Below are positions 7,380 to 15,114 of a stretch of 20,976 nucleotides of DNA, in pieces. Position numbers and translations under genes: made by a program. This DNA comes from DASZMX01 sp035551475 (GTDB lineage: Bacteria > Verrucomicrobiota > Verrucomicrobiia > Limisphaerales > Palsa-1400), in contig DASZMX010000147.1 of assembly GCA_035551475.1 (NCBI GenBank), positions 1-20,976 of the forward strand, given 5' to 3'. Under the pieces are notes generated by a model. The model saw only the letters and a program-made list of their open reading frames with translations, made no database searches and was not told the origin of the DNA. Within the stretch, counting starts at the first letter, position 1, and the number at the start of each line of letters is the position of its first letter.

Positions 7380-8783
7380 GCTCAGGTCACTGTCCACTGC
7401 CTGGCGTTGGTTCTGGCGCTGGGATCCTTCCTGGTTTACGGCGGTGTCGCCTTTGGATCGCCCGGAAGGCACAACGCCGCGGCTTTTGTCGTTCTGCCCG
7501 CTGTGTCCTGGCTTATGGTGGCAATTGGGTTCGCGGTGGCCACGCTCTTATCTGGCAGACTGTTGCAGAATCGGAGGGTGCGCCGGCTCTGCCAAGGTTT
7601 CGCTGTGTTGGTCATGTTGGGAATTGTCGGGCTCGCCGGGTTGGGTGCGGCGCTTTGGCAGGAGCGCCGGACCCAGCTCACGCTTCCCACCCCCACGGGG
7701 ACATTCGCGGTGGGTCGCGCGGTTTATGATTGGCGCGATGATCTGCGAGTGGATCCGCTCGCGCCGGCGCCGGAGACCAAGCGCGAGCTTCTCGCATGGA
7801 TCTGGTACCCGGCGGCTCCCGGGTCGTCCCTGGCGGTGGATGATTATGTTCCCTTGGAATTGCGAGCCGGGGGCGCTTCCGCTGGGGCAGGGGTTCTCGC
7901 GCTATTGACGCGAGATCCGTTAAAGGTTCACGCGCATAGCATTCCGGATGCGGATGTCTCGTCGCAGGAGCGGGCCTACCCGGTGGTCGTCATGAGAGCA
8001 GGCGCGTCGGCTGAAGTGGTAAACTACACGAGCCTGGCCGAGGACCTGGCCAGCCACGGCTATATCGTCGTGGGGTTTGATGCGCCCTATCGAACGATTA
8101 GGGTAGCTTTTCCAGACGGCCGCGTCATCACAAGGACGCCGGAGAATAACCCGGAAAATTATGAAGGCCAGCCGCAAGCGAGCCGCCTGCATGAACTCCT
8201 CAATGCGTGGACCGCTGACATCGGTTTCGCGCTTGACCGGCTGGCGCAATTGAATGCCTCGGATCCTTCCGCCAAGTTCACGGGACGGCTTGACCTGACA
8301 CGGGTGGGCGTGTTCGGTCACTCCTTTGGAGGAGCCCAGAGCGCGCAATTTTGCTCGCAGGATCCCCGATGCAAAGCAGGCGTCGACCTGGATGGCCGTC
8401 CGCTGGGCAGCGTGATTCAGACCGGTCTGCGCCAACCCTTCATGTTTCTATTGAGCGATCAAAATACCTCCGATCAAGAGGGCCGCCAGGTCATGGCTGA
8501 CATCCAATCGATTTATAATCGCCTGCCTTCGGACGGCCGGCTGATAATTAAGATACGAGGCGCCAACCATTTCACCTTTAGCGACGATGGGGCTCTGTTG
8601 AAGAGCCGTCTCGTGCGCGGGGTCCTCCGAATGTTCGGCAAGCTCGGGATCGAGGGACGCCGCCAACTCGCCGTGACGGCCTATTGCATCCATACCTTTT
8701 TCGATACGCACCTCAAAGATACAAATGCCGCGGGTCTTAAGATTTCGTCGTCTCTTTACCCCGAAATCCAAGTCCTCGATTGA
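7278..8783 (+). CDS. Membrane-anchored PAF acetylhydrolase-like alpha/beta hydrolase
   Basis: Read from the first ATG in this frame the protein is 501 aa. Its first ~35 residues (Arg/Trp-rich) look out of frame, so the true N terminus is probably the fragment starting at 7127. After that come three hydrophobic segments (about 40-60, 72-97 and 110-130). A large alpha/beta-hydrolase domain follows. The nucleophile is S349 in VGVFGHSFGGAQ. D372 (VDLDGRP), exactly 23 residues later, and H431 (RGANHFTFSD) complete a triad spaced like group VII phospholipase A2 / PAF acetylhydrolase (S273, D296, H351 in the human plasma enzyme). That family cleaves short or oxidised sn-2 acyl groups; the bacterial substrate is unknown, and dienelactone-hydrolase-like esterases are an alternative. 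The gene stands alone between a 213-bp gap and a 101-bp gap. Confidence 0.75.
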   Translation: MRPRAFLYFSPFGCSRRSRVWRWRMWLRSVWPHFAQVTVHCLALVLALGSFLVYGGVAFGSPGRHNAAAFVVLPAVSWLMVAIGFAVATLLSGRLLQNRRVRRLCQGFAVLVMLGIVGLAGLGAALWQERRTQLTLPTPTGTFAVGRAVYDWRDDLRVDPLAPAPETKRELLAWIWYPAAPGSSLAVDDYVPLELRAGGASAGAGVLALLTRDPLKVHAHSIPDADVSSQERAYPVVVMRAGASAEVVNYTSLAEDLASHGYIVVGFDAPYRTIRVAFPDGRVITRTPENNPENYEGQPQASRLHELLNAWTADIGFALDRLAQLNASDPSAKFTGRLDLTRVGVFGHSFGGAQSAQFCSQDPRCKAGVDLDGRPLGSVIQTGLRQPFMFLLSDQNTSDQEGRQVMADIQSIYNRLPSDGRLIIKIRGANHFTFSDDGALLKSRLVRGVLRMFGKLGIEGRRQLAVTAYCIHTFFDTHLKDTNAAGLKISSSLYPEIQVLD

Positions 8784-8841
8784 CGCTTCCCTTTTTTTCA
8801 GCAGACAGTGTCCGCGATGCCGCCGAGGCTTCCTGGGTGAA

Positions 8842-8869
8842 ACTTTGAACTTTGATCTTGGGACTTTGA
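8842..8869. repeat. Heptameric tandem repeats (ACTTTGA) before the CNNM cluster
   Basis: Exact ACTTTGA copies start at 8842, 8849 and 8863, all in 7-base register. The missing register position (8856-8862, TCTTGGG) is a degenerate copy, and the last copy is followed by A (ACTTTGAA). The block ends 15 bases before the ATG at 8885. Short heptanucleotide tandem repeats are known from cyanobacteria and some other phyla. Here they could be a remnant of such an array or affect promoter spacing. Confidence 0.7.
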
Positions 8870-8884
8870 ACCTACCCTAGGGCC

Positions 8885-10114
8885 ATGACGCCGGCCCTCG
8901 CCGTGTTTGCCTTGGTCGTGTTCTGCGGCGCGAGTTTCTTCTTCGCGCTGGCGGAGACGGCCTTGTTTTCCCTCGGGAAATGGCAGGCGCTGCAATTGGA
9001 GGAGCGTTCCCCCAGCACCGGCAAAGTGGTCAATCAATTGCTGGCCGGACGCGATGATTTGCTGGCGACGCTGGTGTTGGGCAACAGTTTTGCCAACGCC
9101 GGCATTGTGGCGGTTTCATTGTGGGTGGTGTTCAAGCATCACTGGCCCTTTGCGCTGTTGATGGGAGGAGTGCTGCTTTTTATTTTGTTCGCAGGGGAAG
9201 TGGCGCCGAAGGCGTTGGGCGTGCGCGCTCCTGAATTGTGGTCGTTGCGCGTGGCGCGGCCCATGTTGATTCTCGGGAAAATCAGCCGTCCATTCCGGCA
9301 GATTGCGCAATCCGTGACGCGTTTGATTTTGGGCGCCACCGTGCCAGCCGCCGCCAATCCGCCGCTCGGCGTCACCGACGAAGAGTATCAGGAGCTTTTG
9401 GAAATGGCGTTCCAGCAAGGCGCGCTGGCGGCGACGGAAAAGGAAATCATCCTGCAAATCATCAATCTCGATCGCCGCAAAGCGGGCGACGTCATGCGCG
9501 GGCGCACCTTGATGGCGTCCATTTCGGACGAATTGACCGTGGAGGAAATGCTGGCTGCGGCGCGGAAATTCAAGCGCCGCCGCCTGCCGATTTACGACGA
9601 GACTCCGGATACAATTGTGGGGGTGTTGAACACGCAAGTGTTGCTCCTCGACCCGGAAGTTGACTTGTCCATCGCGATTGAATTCCCCTCGTTTGTCCCG
9701 GAAAGCATGAACCTGCTGCAACTTCTCAAAAGCTTGCAACGGCAGCAACGCGGCCTGGCCATCGTCCTCGATGAATTTGGGGGGACGGCGGGGGTCGTGA
9801 CGATCGAGGATATTCTGGCGGAAGTGGTCGGCGAACCGGCCCGACCGCACGATCGCGAGGCGGTGGTGGAGCGGTTAGGCGAAAATCGCTGGCGCGTGGC
9901 GGGCGGCGTGGCAGTGGATGATTTCCGCCGGGAATATCCGGCGTTGCCCGGCGTTTCGGGCATCGAAACAATGGGCGGCCTGGCCCTGGACGCCTTTCAA
10001 GTCGTGCCCTCGGTCGGCGAATCGGTGGTGCGGGATGGCCTGCGCTTGACGGTGCAGGCGGCGGACGAGCGGCGCATTCGCGAATTGCTCGTGGAAACGG
10101 TGAAAAAACGCTGA
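8885..10114 (+). CDS. CNNM/CorC-type transporter-like protein (DUF21 + CBS pair + CorC_HlyC), copy 1
   Basis: This 409-aa protein is the first of three related proteins in a row. Residues 1-150 form the DUF21 (CNNM transmembrane) domain with the conserved glutamate E24 in FFFALAETALFSL, followed by LVLGNSFANAG. A CBS pair occupies about 190-310. The second CBS ends in the family signature LDEFGGTAGVVTIEDILAEV. A CorC_HlyC domain (about 320-405, GENRWRVAGGVAVDDF) closes the protein. The family, formerly called hemolysin-like, includes CorC, MpfA and human CNNMs, implicated in Mg2+ or Co2+ efflux or in resistance to Mg2+ excess; the CBS module usually binds adenine nucleotides. The start ATG follows a CCCTAGGG palindrome by two bases. 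The next gene starts three bases after the stop, so the cluster is an operon. The exact ion and direction are not deducible. Confidence 0.9.
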   Translation: MTPALAVFALVVFCGASFFFALAETALFSLGKWQALQLEERSPSTGKVVNQLLAGRDDLLATLVLGNSFANAGIVAVSLWVVFKHHWPFALLMGGVLLFILFAGEVAPKALGVRAPELWSLRVARPMLILGKISRPFRQIAQSVTRLILGATVPAAANPPLGVTDEEYQELLEMAFQQGALAATEKEIILQIINLDRRKAGDVMRGRTLMASISDELTVEEMLAAARKFKRRRLPIYDETPDTIVGVLNTQVLLLDPEVDLSIAIEFPSFVPESMNLLQLLKSLQRQQRGLAIVLDEFGGTAGVVTIEDILAEVVGEPARPHDREAVVERLGENRWRVAGGVAVDDFRREYPALPGVSGIETMGGLALDAFQVVPSVGESVVRDGLRLTVQAADERRIRELLVETVKKR

Positions 10115-10116
10115 AC

Positions 10117-11103
10117 ATGAGCGATCGCGGACTTATCACGTTGCTGGCGTTTTTGTTCTGCTTGACGCTGTCGTTTCTGTTCTCGGGGATGGAATCCGGC
10201 GTCATGGCCCTGAACCATGTGCGCATCCGCAAGCTCAAGCGCTCCGGCGACCGCCGGGCGGCGGCCCTGGAAAGTTATTTGAGTCATCCGGAGCATTTCC
10301 TCTGGACCATCCTGGTGGGCAACACCGTCGTGAATTTTGTGGTCTTTGCCCTGGGCGCCATGCAATTGCGGGCCTGGCTGGGCGGGCGTCCGGCGCTCTG
10401 GGTGCCGGCGTTTGCGGCCGCGATCTTCATGTTTTACATCGTGTGCGAATTGCTGCCCAAGACGCTTTTCCAACGTCGGCCCAATCGCCTGACGCTGATG
10501 ATGGCGGAGCCGTTTCGTTTGCTTGACAACATTCTTACGCCGCTGGCGGCGGTGGCGGACTGGTTTGCGCGCGGCTTGCTGCGGCTGACGGGCGGGCGCG
10601 CTTTCACGGGACGCCTGTTTGGCAGCCGCGAGGAATTGCGTTTCATGATGCAGGAGGCCGCGCATGGATTGACCTCGGAGGAGCGGCTGATGATCAATCG
10701 CGTGCTGGATTTGCAAACGATGCGGGCGGGGCGCGTGACCGTCCCCATGGCCAACGTGGCGGTTGTGGAAGCGACCGCGCCGCTCAGCGCCGCGCTCGCC
10801 TTGTCCCGCGAACGGCAAGTCACGCGCCTGCCGGTGATCGATCAACGCACGGGGCGCATCATCGGAGTCATTGGAGTGGACCAGGTGCTTTATCGCGAGG
10901 ATGTGGATGTGACCCGAAGCGCGCGGGATTATATGCAACCGGCATATTTTCTGCCGGCTGACGTGCATTTGGAAGAGGCGATGCGCCGCATGCAGCGCGC
11001 GGGCGTGCGGTTGGCCGTGGTGCTGGCTCCTGATCAACGGGAATTGGGAGTCTTAAGCTTGCAGGATATTCTCAAGGTGATTTTTGGCCGCGTTTCCTCA
11101 TGA
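10117..11103 (+). CDS. CNNM/CorC-type protein lacking the C-terminal CorC_HlyC domain, copy 2
   Basis: This 328-aa paralogue of its neighbours has a DUF21 membrane domain (about 1-150, with E26 in FLFSGMESGVMAL and LVGNTVVNF) and a CBS pair (about 195-325). It stops right after the second CBS, so the CorC_HlyC domain present in both flanking copies is absent. The usual signature DEFGGTAGIVTIEDILEE is degenerate here (LAPDQRELGVLSLQDILK). The frame is intact, and the stop is overlapped by the next start (ATGA at 11100-11103), so this looks like a maintained short form and not decay. It may act as a partner subunit in a hetero-oligomer with the full-length copies, since CNNM family proteins dimerise through membrane and CBS domains; that is inference. 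No ribosome binding site is seen. Confidence 0.86.
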   Translation: MSDRGLITLLAFLFCLTLSFLFSGMESGVMALNHVRIRKLKRSGDRRAAALESYLSHPEHFLWTILVGNTVVNFVVFALGAMQLRAWLGGRPALWVPAFAAAIFMFYIVCELLPKTLFQRRPNRLTLMMAEPFRLLDNILTPLAAVADWFARGLLRLTGGRAFTGRLFGSREELRFMMQEAAHGLTSEERLMINRVLDLQTMRAGRVTVPMANVAVVEATAPLSAALALSRERQVTRLPVIDQRTGRIIGVIGVDQVLYREDVDVTRSARDYMQPAYFLPADVHLEEAMRRMQRAGVRLAVVLAPDQRELGVLSLQDILKVIFGRVSS

Positions 11104-12434
11104 GCGAAAACGCCTTAGCGGGACATTTGATGCGGCTGGTGGGAATTCTCGCCATCGTGCTGGCCAATGGTTTTTTTGTCGCCGCCGAATTCGCGTTTGT
11201 CAAATTGCGCGACACGCAATTGGACGCGTGGATCGCCAAAGGCCACAAGCGCGCCCGACTCGCGCGGCATATTCTGCAAAACCTCACGTCTTACCTCAGC
11301 GCGACCCAGCTGGGCATCACTCTCGCCAGCCTCGCCTTGGGCTGGCTCGGGCAACCGGTGTTCATGGCCTTGTTGACGCCGGTCATGGAGTTGTGCGGCA
11401 TTCATTCCCAGGAAGCGCGCGTTTCCATTGCGTTCGCGGTGGGATTTTCGGTGACCACGTTTCTGGAAATTGTCGTGGGGGAACTTGGCCCCAAATGGTT
11501 CGCCATTCAAAAAGCCCTGCCCGTGGCGCTTTTTGTGGCCGCGCCGCTCCATTGGTTTTATCGGCTCTCGCTGCCTTTCAACTGGGCGCTCAACAAATCC
11601 GCGCAATGGCTCATGCGCAGTTTCGGCATTGATCCGCTCGCCGCCACTCTCGCCGAACATTCGGAGGAGGAATTGCGCATTGTCCTGGGGCAGCCGCGCG
11701 CCGGCTCCACGCATCTGGGACGCGACATTGTCCTGAACGCCCTCGACCTGAAAAGCCGCACCGTGCGCGAAGTGATGCGGCCGCGCACGGAAATTGTCGC
11801 TTTGGACACGCAGGCCACCATGGCGGAATGCCTCGAATTGGCGGAGAAACAGCGCTTCTCGCGCCTGCCGTTGTGCGAGGATGGCAATCTCGATAAAACC
11901 CTCGGCGTGGTGCATTTCAAAGACTTGTTTGCGATGCGCGGGCGCGGTGGACGCGGCGCCGATTTGGTGCGAGTCGCGCGCAAACTTATTTATGTGCCCG
12001 AGACGACGCGGCTGGAAAAATTGCTGCAGCTCTTTCTGGAACGCAAAGTGCATATTGCCATTGTGATTGACGAATACGGCGGCACGGTCGGCATCGTGAC
12101 GCTGGAAAATATTCTCGAGGAATTGGTTGGGCAGATTCAGGACGAATTCGACCAGGAAAAGCCGCTATGCCGGCGGCGCAATGATCACACGTGGGACTTG
12201 GACGGCGCGCTGCCCGCCCACGAGCTGGCGGAATTGGTCGGGCAGGATTTTTCCGAGGATGGCGCCGCCACCGCCAGCGGCTGGATGACGCAGCGTCTCG
12301 GTGGATTTCCGAAAGTGGGGGACGCGGTTAAAATCGGCCCCTTCGAATTGCGCGTGGAAGAGACGGATGGCGCGCGCGTGTCCCGTCTCGTCTTGACGCG
12401 CCAGCCGGCAGACACGCAATCGGGATTGCTTTGA
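11100..12434 (+). CDS. CNNM/CorC-type transporter-like protein (DUF21 + CBS pair + CorC_HlyC), copy 3
   Basis: At 444 aa this is the longest of the trio. It has a DUF21 domain (about 10-190, with E30 in LANGFFVAAEFAFVKL and SATQLGITLASLALGW) and a CBS pair from EVMRPRTEIVAL to DEYGGTVGIVTLENILEEL. A complete CorC_HlyC domain follows (WDLDGALPAHELAELVG ... RLGGFPKVGD). This is the subtype widespread in bacteria (the YrkA/YugS/MpfA-like branch of the hemolysin-C family) and is clearly different in DUF21 sequence from the first two copies. The three are therefore old paralogues and not a recent duplication. The start overlaps the upstream stop (ATGA). The role is probably divalent-cation (Mg2+) homeostasis at the inner membrane. 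Confidence 0.91.
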   Translation: MSENALAGHLMRLVGILAIVLANGFFVAAEFAFVKLRDTQLDAWIAKGHKRARLARHILQNLTSYLSATQLGITLASLALGWLGQPVFMALLTPVMELCGIHSQEARVSIAFAVGFSVTTFLEIVVGELGPKWFAIQKALPVALFVAAPLHWFYRLSLPFNWALNKSAQWLMRSFGIDPLAATLAEHSEEELRIVLGQPRAGSTHLGRDIVLNALDLKSRTVREVMRPRTEIVALDTQATMAECLELAEKQRFSRLPLCEDGNLDKTLGVVHFKDLFAMRGRGGRGADLVRVARKLIYVPETTRLEKLLQLFLERKVHIAIVIDEYGGTVGIVTLENILEELVGQIQDEFDQEKPLCRRRNDHTWDLDGALPAHELAELVGQDFSEDGAATASGWMTQRLGGFPKVGDAVKIGPFELRVEETDGARVSRLVLTRQPADTQSGLL

Positions 12435-12471
12435 GGCCCGGGAGGTTATAGGCTGGCGTTTTACGAATCAG

Positions 12472-13323
12472 ATGCTCGGCGCTTTAAATCCAGGCGAAGA
12501 AACGCAATTGCGGCAGACGATTGAGATGTTCGAGGTGATTACGCAATCGCAGCCGCAGGATTATCAATCGCTCGAGATTCTCAAGGAAGCCTACCTCAAA
12601 CTTGGCATGGAAAAGGAAGTGGTGGGCACTTCCAAGCGCATCGCCCAGGCTTATGTGCAGCTCGGCCAGCTGTCTTCCGCGATCCTGGAATACGAGATGA
12701 TCTTGCAACGCCATCCGGAGGACGGCGACGCCATGGCGGCCATGGCGCAGATCGAAAGCAAGGCGAATAATCTCACGGCGCCGCCGGTTGACACCGAGGC
12801 GTTCGTGCCGCGGGCTTCGTCCACGACAAATTTTGCCAAGAAAGGCGGCGCCGCCAAAGCCGCGCGTCCGGAAGTCGATGACGGACGGCAGATGATGCAC
12901 AAATATTTCGTGGATGGGAAATTCATCAGCGCGGCGGATTTTGATTCCTGCTGGCCCGCTCCCAGCCTCGCGGTGGCGCCGGCCAAGACGGTCGAGCCGT
13001 TCATTCATAATTTGGCGGAGCGCCAAATCATGCCGCTGGAAAAATCGCTGGCGGCGCTCGTGGACCGGTCGCGTCTGGCTTATATGCCGTTGGATCGCTA
13101 CGATGTGGACGCGGAGCTTGTGAAGTCCGCCCCGCGCGATGTTTGCCAGCGCTGGTGCGTGGCGCCATTCGATCGCATGAGCAAGACCGTGATGGTCGGC
13201 ACCGCCAACCCTTTCAACAAACAGGCCATTGCGGATCTGGAAGCCAGCTTGAAGTCCCGCATTTTGTGGTATCTCGCGGCCCCGGCCGATTTGATGCGAA
13301 TCTTGTCCAAGACCTTTCGTTAA
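12472..13323 (+). CDS. TPR plus MshEN-domain protein (GspE N-terminal-like)
   Basis: This 283-aa soluble protein has two parts. Residues about 10-100 are helical tetratricopeptide-like repeats (LKEAYLKLGMEKEVVGTSKR and AYVQLGQLSSAILEYEMILQ, each followed by the next helix). A low-complexity linker (100-140) leads to an MshEN-like domain at about 175-280 (MPLDRYDVDAELVKSAPRDV ... MVGTANPFNKQAIADLEASL ... ILWYLAAPADL). This is the domain normally fused to the front of PilB/GspE/MshE ATPases; here it occurs without an ATPase. The ATPase gene begins five bases downstream, so the protein probably works with it as an assembly or regulatory factor for a type IV pilus or type II secretion system. A TAGGCT box at 12449-12454 lies 17 bases before the ATG. 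There is no Shine-Dalgarno sequence. Whether it is in the CNNM operon (37-bp gap) is uncertain. Confidence 0.82.
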   Translation: MLGALNPGEETQLRQTIEMFEVITQSQPQDYQSLEILKEAYLKLGMEKEVVGTSKRIAQAYVQLGQLSSAILEYEMILQRHPEDGDAMAAMAQIESKANNLTAPPVDTEAFVPRASSTTNFAKKGGAAKAARPEVDDGRQMMHKYFVDGKFISAADFDSCWPAPSLAVAPAKTVEPFIHNLAERQIMPLEKSLAALVDRSRLAYMPLDRYDVDAELVKSAPRDVCQRWCVAPFDRMSKTVMVGTANPFNKQAIADLEASLKSRILWYLAAPADLMRILSKTFR

Positions 13324-13328
13324 GCCTT

Positions 13329-15065
13329 ATGCCGCCTGTCAAATCATTGGGAGAACGCATCGCCGACGCCTTGGTCGAGGACTCGTTGCTCACCGCCGCG
13401 CAGGTGGAGGAATTGCTGGAAAAGCAAAAGAAGGAGGGCACGCGCTTCATTAAATTGGTCGTGGAAAAGGCGTACGTCACAGACTCTGACCTGGTGGTGG
13501 CAATGGGCCGGGTCCTCAACACCCCGCCGATCAATATTACGCGCCTGATCATTCCGCCGGAAATTTCGGAGTTGATTCCGCGGGACATGGCGACCAATTA
13601 CAAAATTCTCCCCATCTCGCGCCTGGCCAACAAGCTCTACCTCGCCATGGCCGACCCGCTGAACGTGCTGGCGGTGGATGACGTCAAGAAATTGACCAAG
13701 CTGGAAGTGGCGCCGCTGATCGCGTCCGAAAAAGCGATTATTGACAAACTCAATAATCTCGACAGCTCCCGCTCCACCAGCATGGAGGACATCATCCAGC
13801 AGGCGGAAAAAGCTGAGGCGGACGCGGAGGCCGAAAATCTCGAAGTCGCGGCGGACAGCATGGAGTCGATGGACCTGGCCCAATTGGCCGCCTCGACCGA
13901 GGAAGGCCCGGTCATCAAGCTGGCCAATCTCATTCTGGTGCAGGCGATCAAGGACCGCGCGAGCGATATTCATATCGAGCCGTTCGAAAACGCCGTCCGT
14001 TTGCGCTATCGCATTGACGGCGCGTTGATCGACATGCCGCCGCCCCCGCGGAACCTGCAAGTGCCGCTGACCTCCCGCATCAAGGTCATGAGCAAGCTCG
14101 ATATTGCCGAACGCCGCTTGCCGCAGGACGGGCGCATGCGCGTGCGGGTGGGCGGGCGCGATATTGATTTGCGCGTGTCCTTTCTTCCCACGGTCCACGG
14201 CGAGAAATGCGTGTTGCGCGTGCTCGATAAATCCAATCTTTCCGCCAGCATGGACAAGCTGGGAATTGACGCCGCCACGTTCATCCGGTTCAAGGCAGCG
14301 GTGGATGCGCCGCATGGCTTGATCCTGGTCACGGGCCCCACCGGTTCGGGCAAGACTACGACTTTGTATTCGGCGCTGAACGAATTGAACGGCCCGCAAT
14401 ACAACATCGTCACCGTGGAGGATCCGGTCGAATTCCAATTGCCGGGCGTCAACCAAGTTCCTGTCAAGAAGGAAATTGGGTTGACGTTTGCCAGCGCCCT
14501 GCGCTCCATTTTGCGCCAGGACCCGGACATCATTATGATCGGGGAAATTCGCGACACGGAAACCGCCGAGATCGCGGTGGAATCCGCGCTGACCGGGCAT
14601 CAGGTGCTGAGCACAATGCATTGCAACGACGCTCCTGGCGCCATTTCCCGCCTGGACGACATGGAGATTGCGCCGTTTTTGATTTCTTCCTCAGTGATCC
14701 TGGCTTGCGCCCAGCGTCTGATGCGGCGCATTTGCACCAATTGCAAAGAAGAAGTTTCCTATCCGGCGAAAATGTTCGCCGACTTGGGCATTAATCCCAG
14801 CGAGTTTGCGGGCGTGGCCTTCTTCCGCGGACGCGGTTGCGAACGCTGCAAAAACTCCGGTTACTCCGGCCGCCTTCCCATCATCGAGGCCATGACCATG
14901 ACCGATGAAATCCGCAAACTGGTCATCACGCGCGCGAGCGCCCATGAAATCGGGCACGTCGCGGTCTCACAAGGCATGAAAACGCTCCGCACGGTGGCGC
15001 TCGAAAAAGTCCGGGAAGGTCTCTCCACCCTGGAGCAGACGCTGGTCGCCACCGCATCACATTAA
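13329..15065 (+). CDS. PilB/GspE-type secretion or pilus-extension ATPase
   Basis: This 578-aa cytoplasmic hexameric ATPase powers type IV pilus extension or type II secretion. It has an N-terminal MshEN-type domain (about 5-150) and an acidic linker (155-185). The catalytic part has Walker A GPTGSGKTT (336-344, K342), the Asp box VEDPVEFQLPG, Walker B DIIMIGEIRD (D400-E406 region) and the His box LSTMHCNDAPGAISRL. A four-cysteine zinc site (C469, C472, C504, C507) is typical of PilB and GspE. ATG 13329 is chosen over an upstream in-frame ATG at 13143, because the latter lies inside the preceding gene and translates to unrelated residues. No pilT, pilC or gspF neighbour is present, so PilB and GspE cannot be separated. 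In the N-terminal domain the c-di-GMP-binding RLG motif is replaced by RFI. Confidence 0.93.
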   Translation: MPPVKSLGERIADALVEDSLLTAAQVEELLEKQKKEGTRFIKLVVEKAYVTDSDLVVAMGRVLNTPPINITRLIIPPEISELIPRDMATNYKILPISRLANKLYLAMADPLNVLAVDDVKKLTKLEVAPLIASEKAIIDKLNNLDSSRSTSMEDIIQQAEKAEADAEAENLEVAADSMESMDLAQLAASTEEGPVIKLANLILVQAIKDRASDIHIEPFENAVRLRYRIDGALIDMPPPPRNLQVPLTSRIKVMSKLDIAERRLPQDGRMRVRVGGRDIDLRVSFLPTVHGEKCVLRVLDKSNLSASMDKLGIDAATFIRFKAAVDAPHGLILVTGPTGSGKTTTLYSALNELNGPQYNIVTVEDPVEFQLPGVNQVPVKKEIGLTFASALRSILRQDPDIIMIGEIRDTETAEIAVESALTGHQVLSTMHCNDAPGAISRLDDMEIAPFLISSSVILACAQRLMRRICTNCKEEVSYPAKMFADLGINPSEFAGVAFFRGRGCERCKNSGYSGRLPIIEAMTMTDEIRKLVITRASAHEIGHVAVSQGMKTLRTVALEKVREGLSTLEQTLVATASH

Positions 15066-15114
15066 GTGCGCCAGGATTTGCGCAAGCGCTTCTCGAAAGC
15101 GTGTGAATGAGGTG

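Noticed and set aside
9900..12434. Recent tandem duplication producing the CNNM trio
   Set aside because: The three proteins share domain order and motifs, but their DUF21 sequences and lengths differ widely, so they are old paralogues.
13344..14621. Long antisense open frame opposite the PilB/GspE ATPase
   Set aside because: It has the same mirror-frame composition (His/Arg/Gln-rich, no motifs). The sense strand has complete Walker A/B and zinc motifs.
15066..15114. Small hairpin CGCTT-N5-AAGCG in the convergent gap after the ATPase gene, as a terminator
   Set aside because: The five-bp stem without a T-tract is not distinguishable from chance in this composition.
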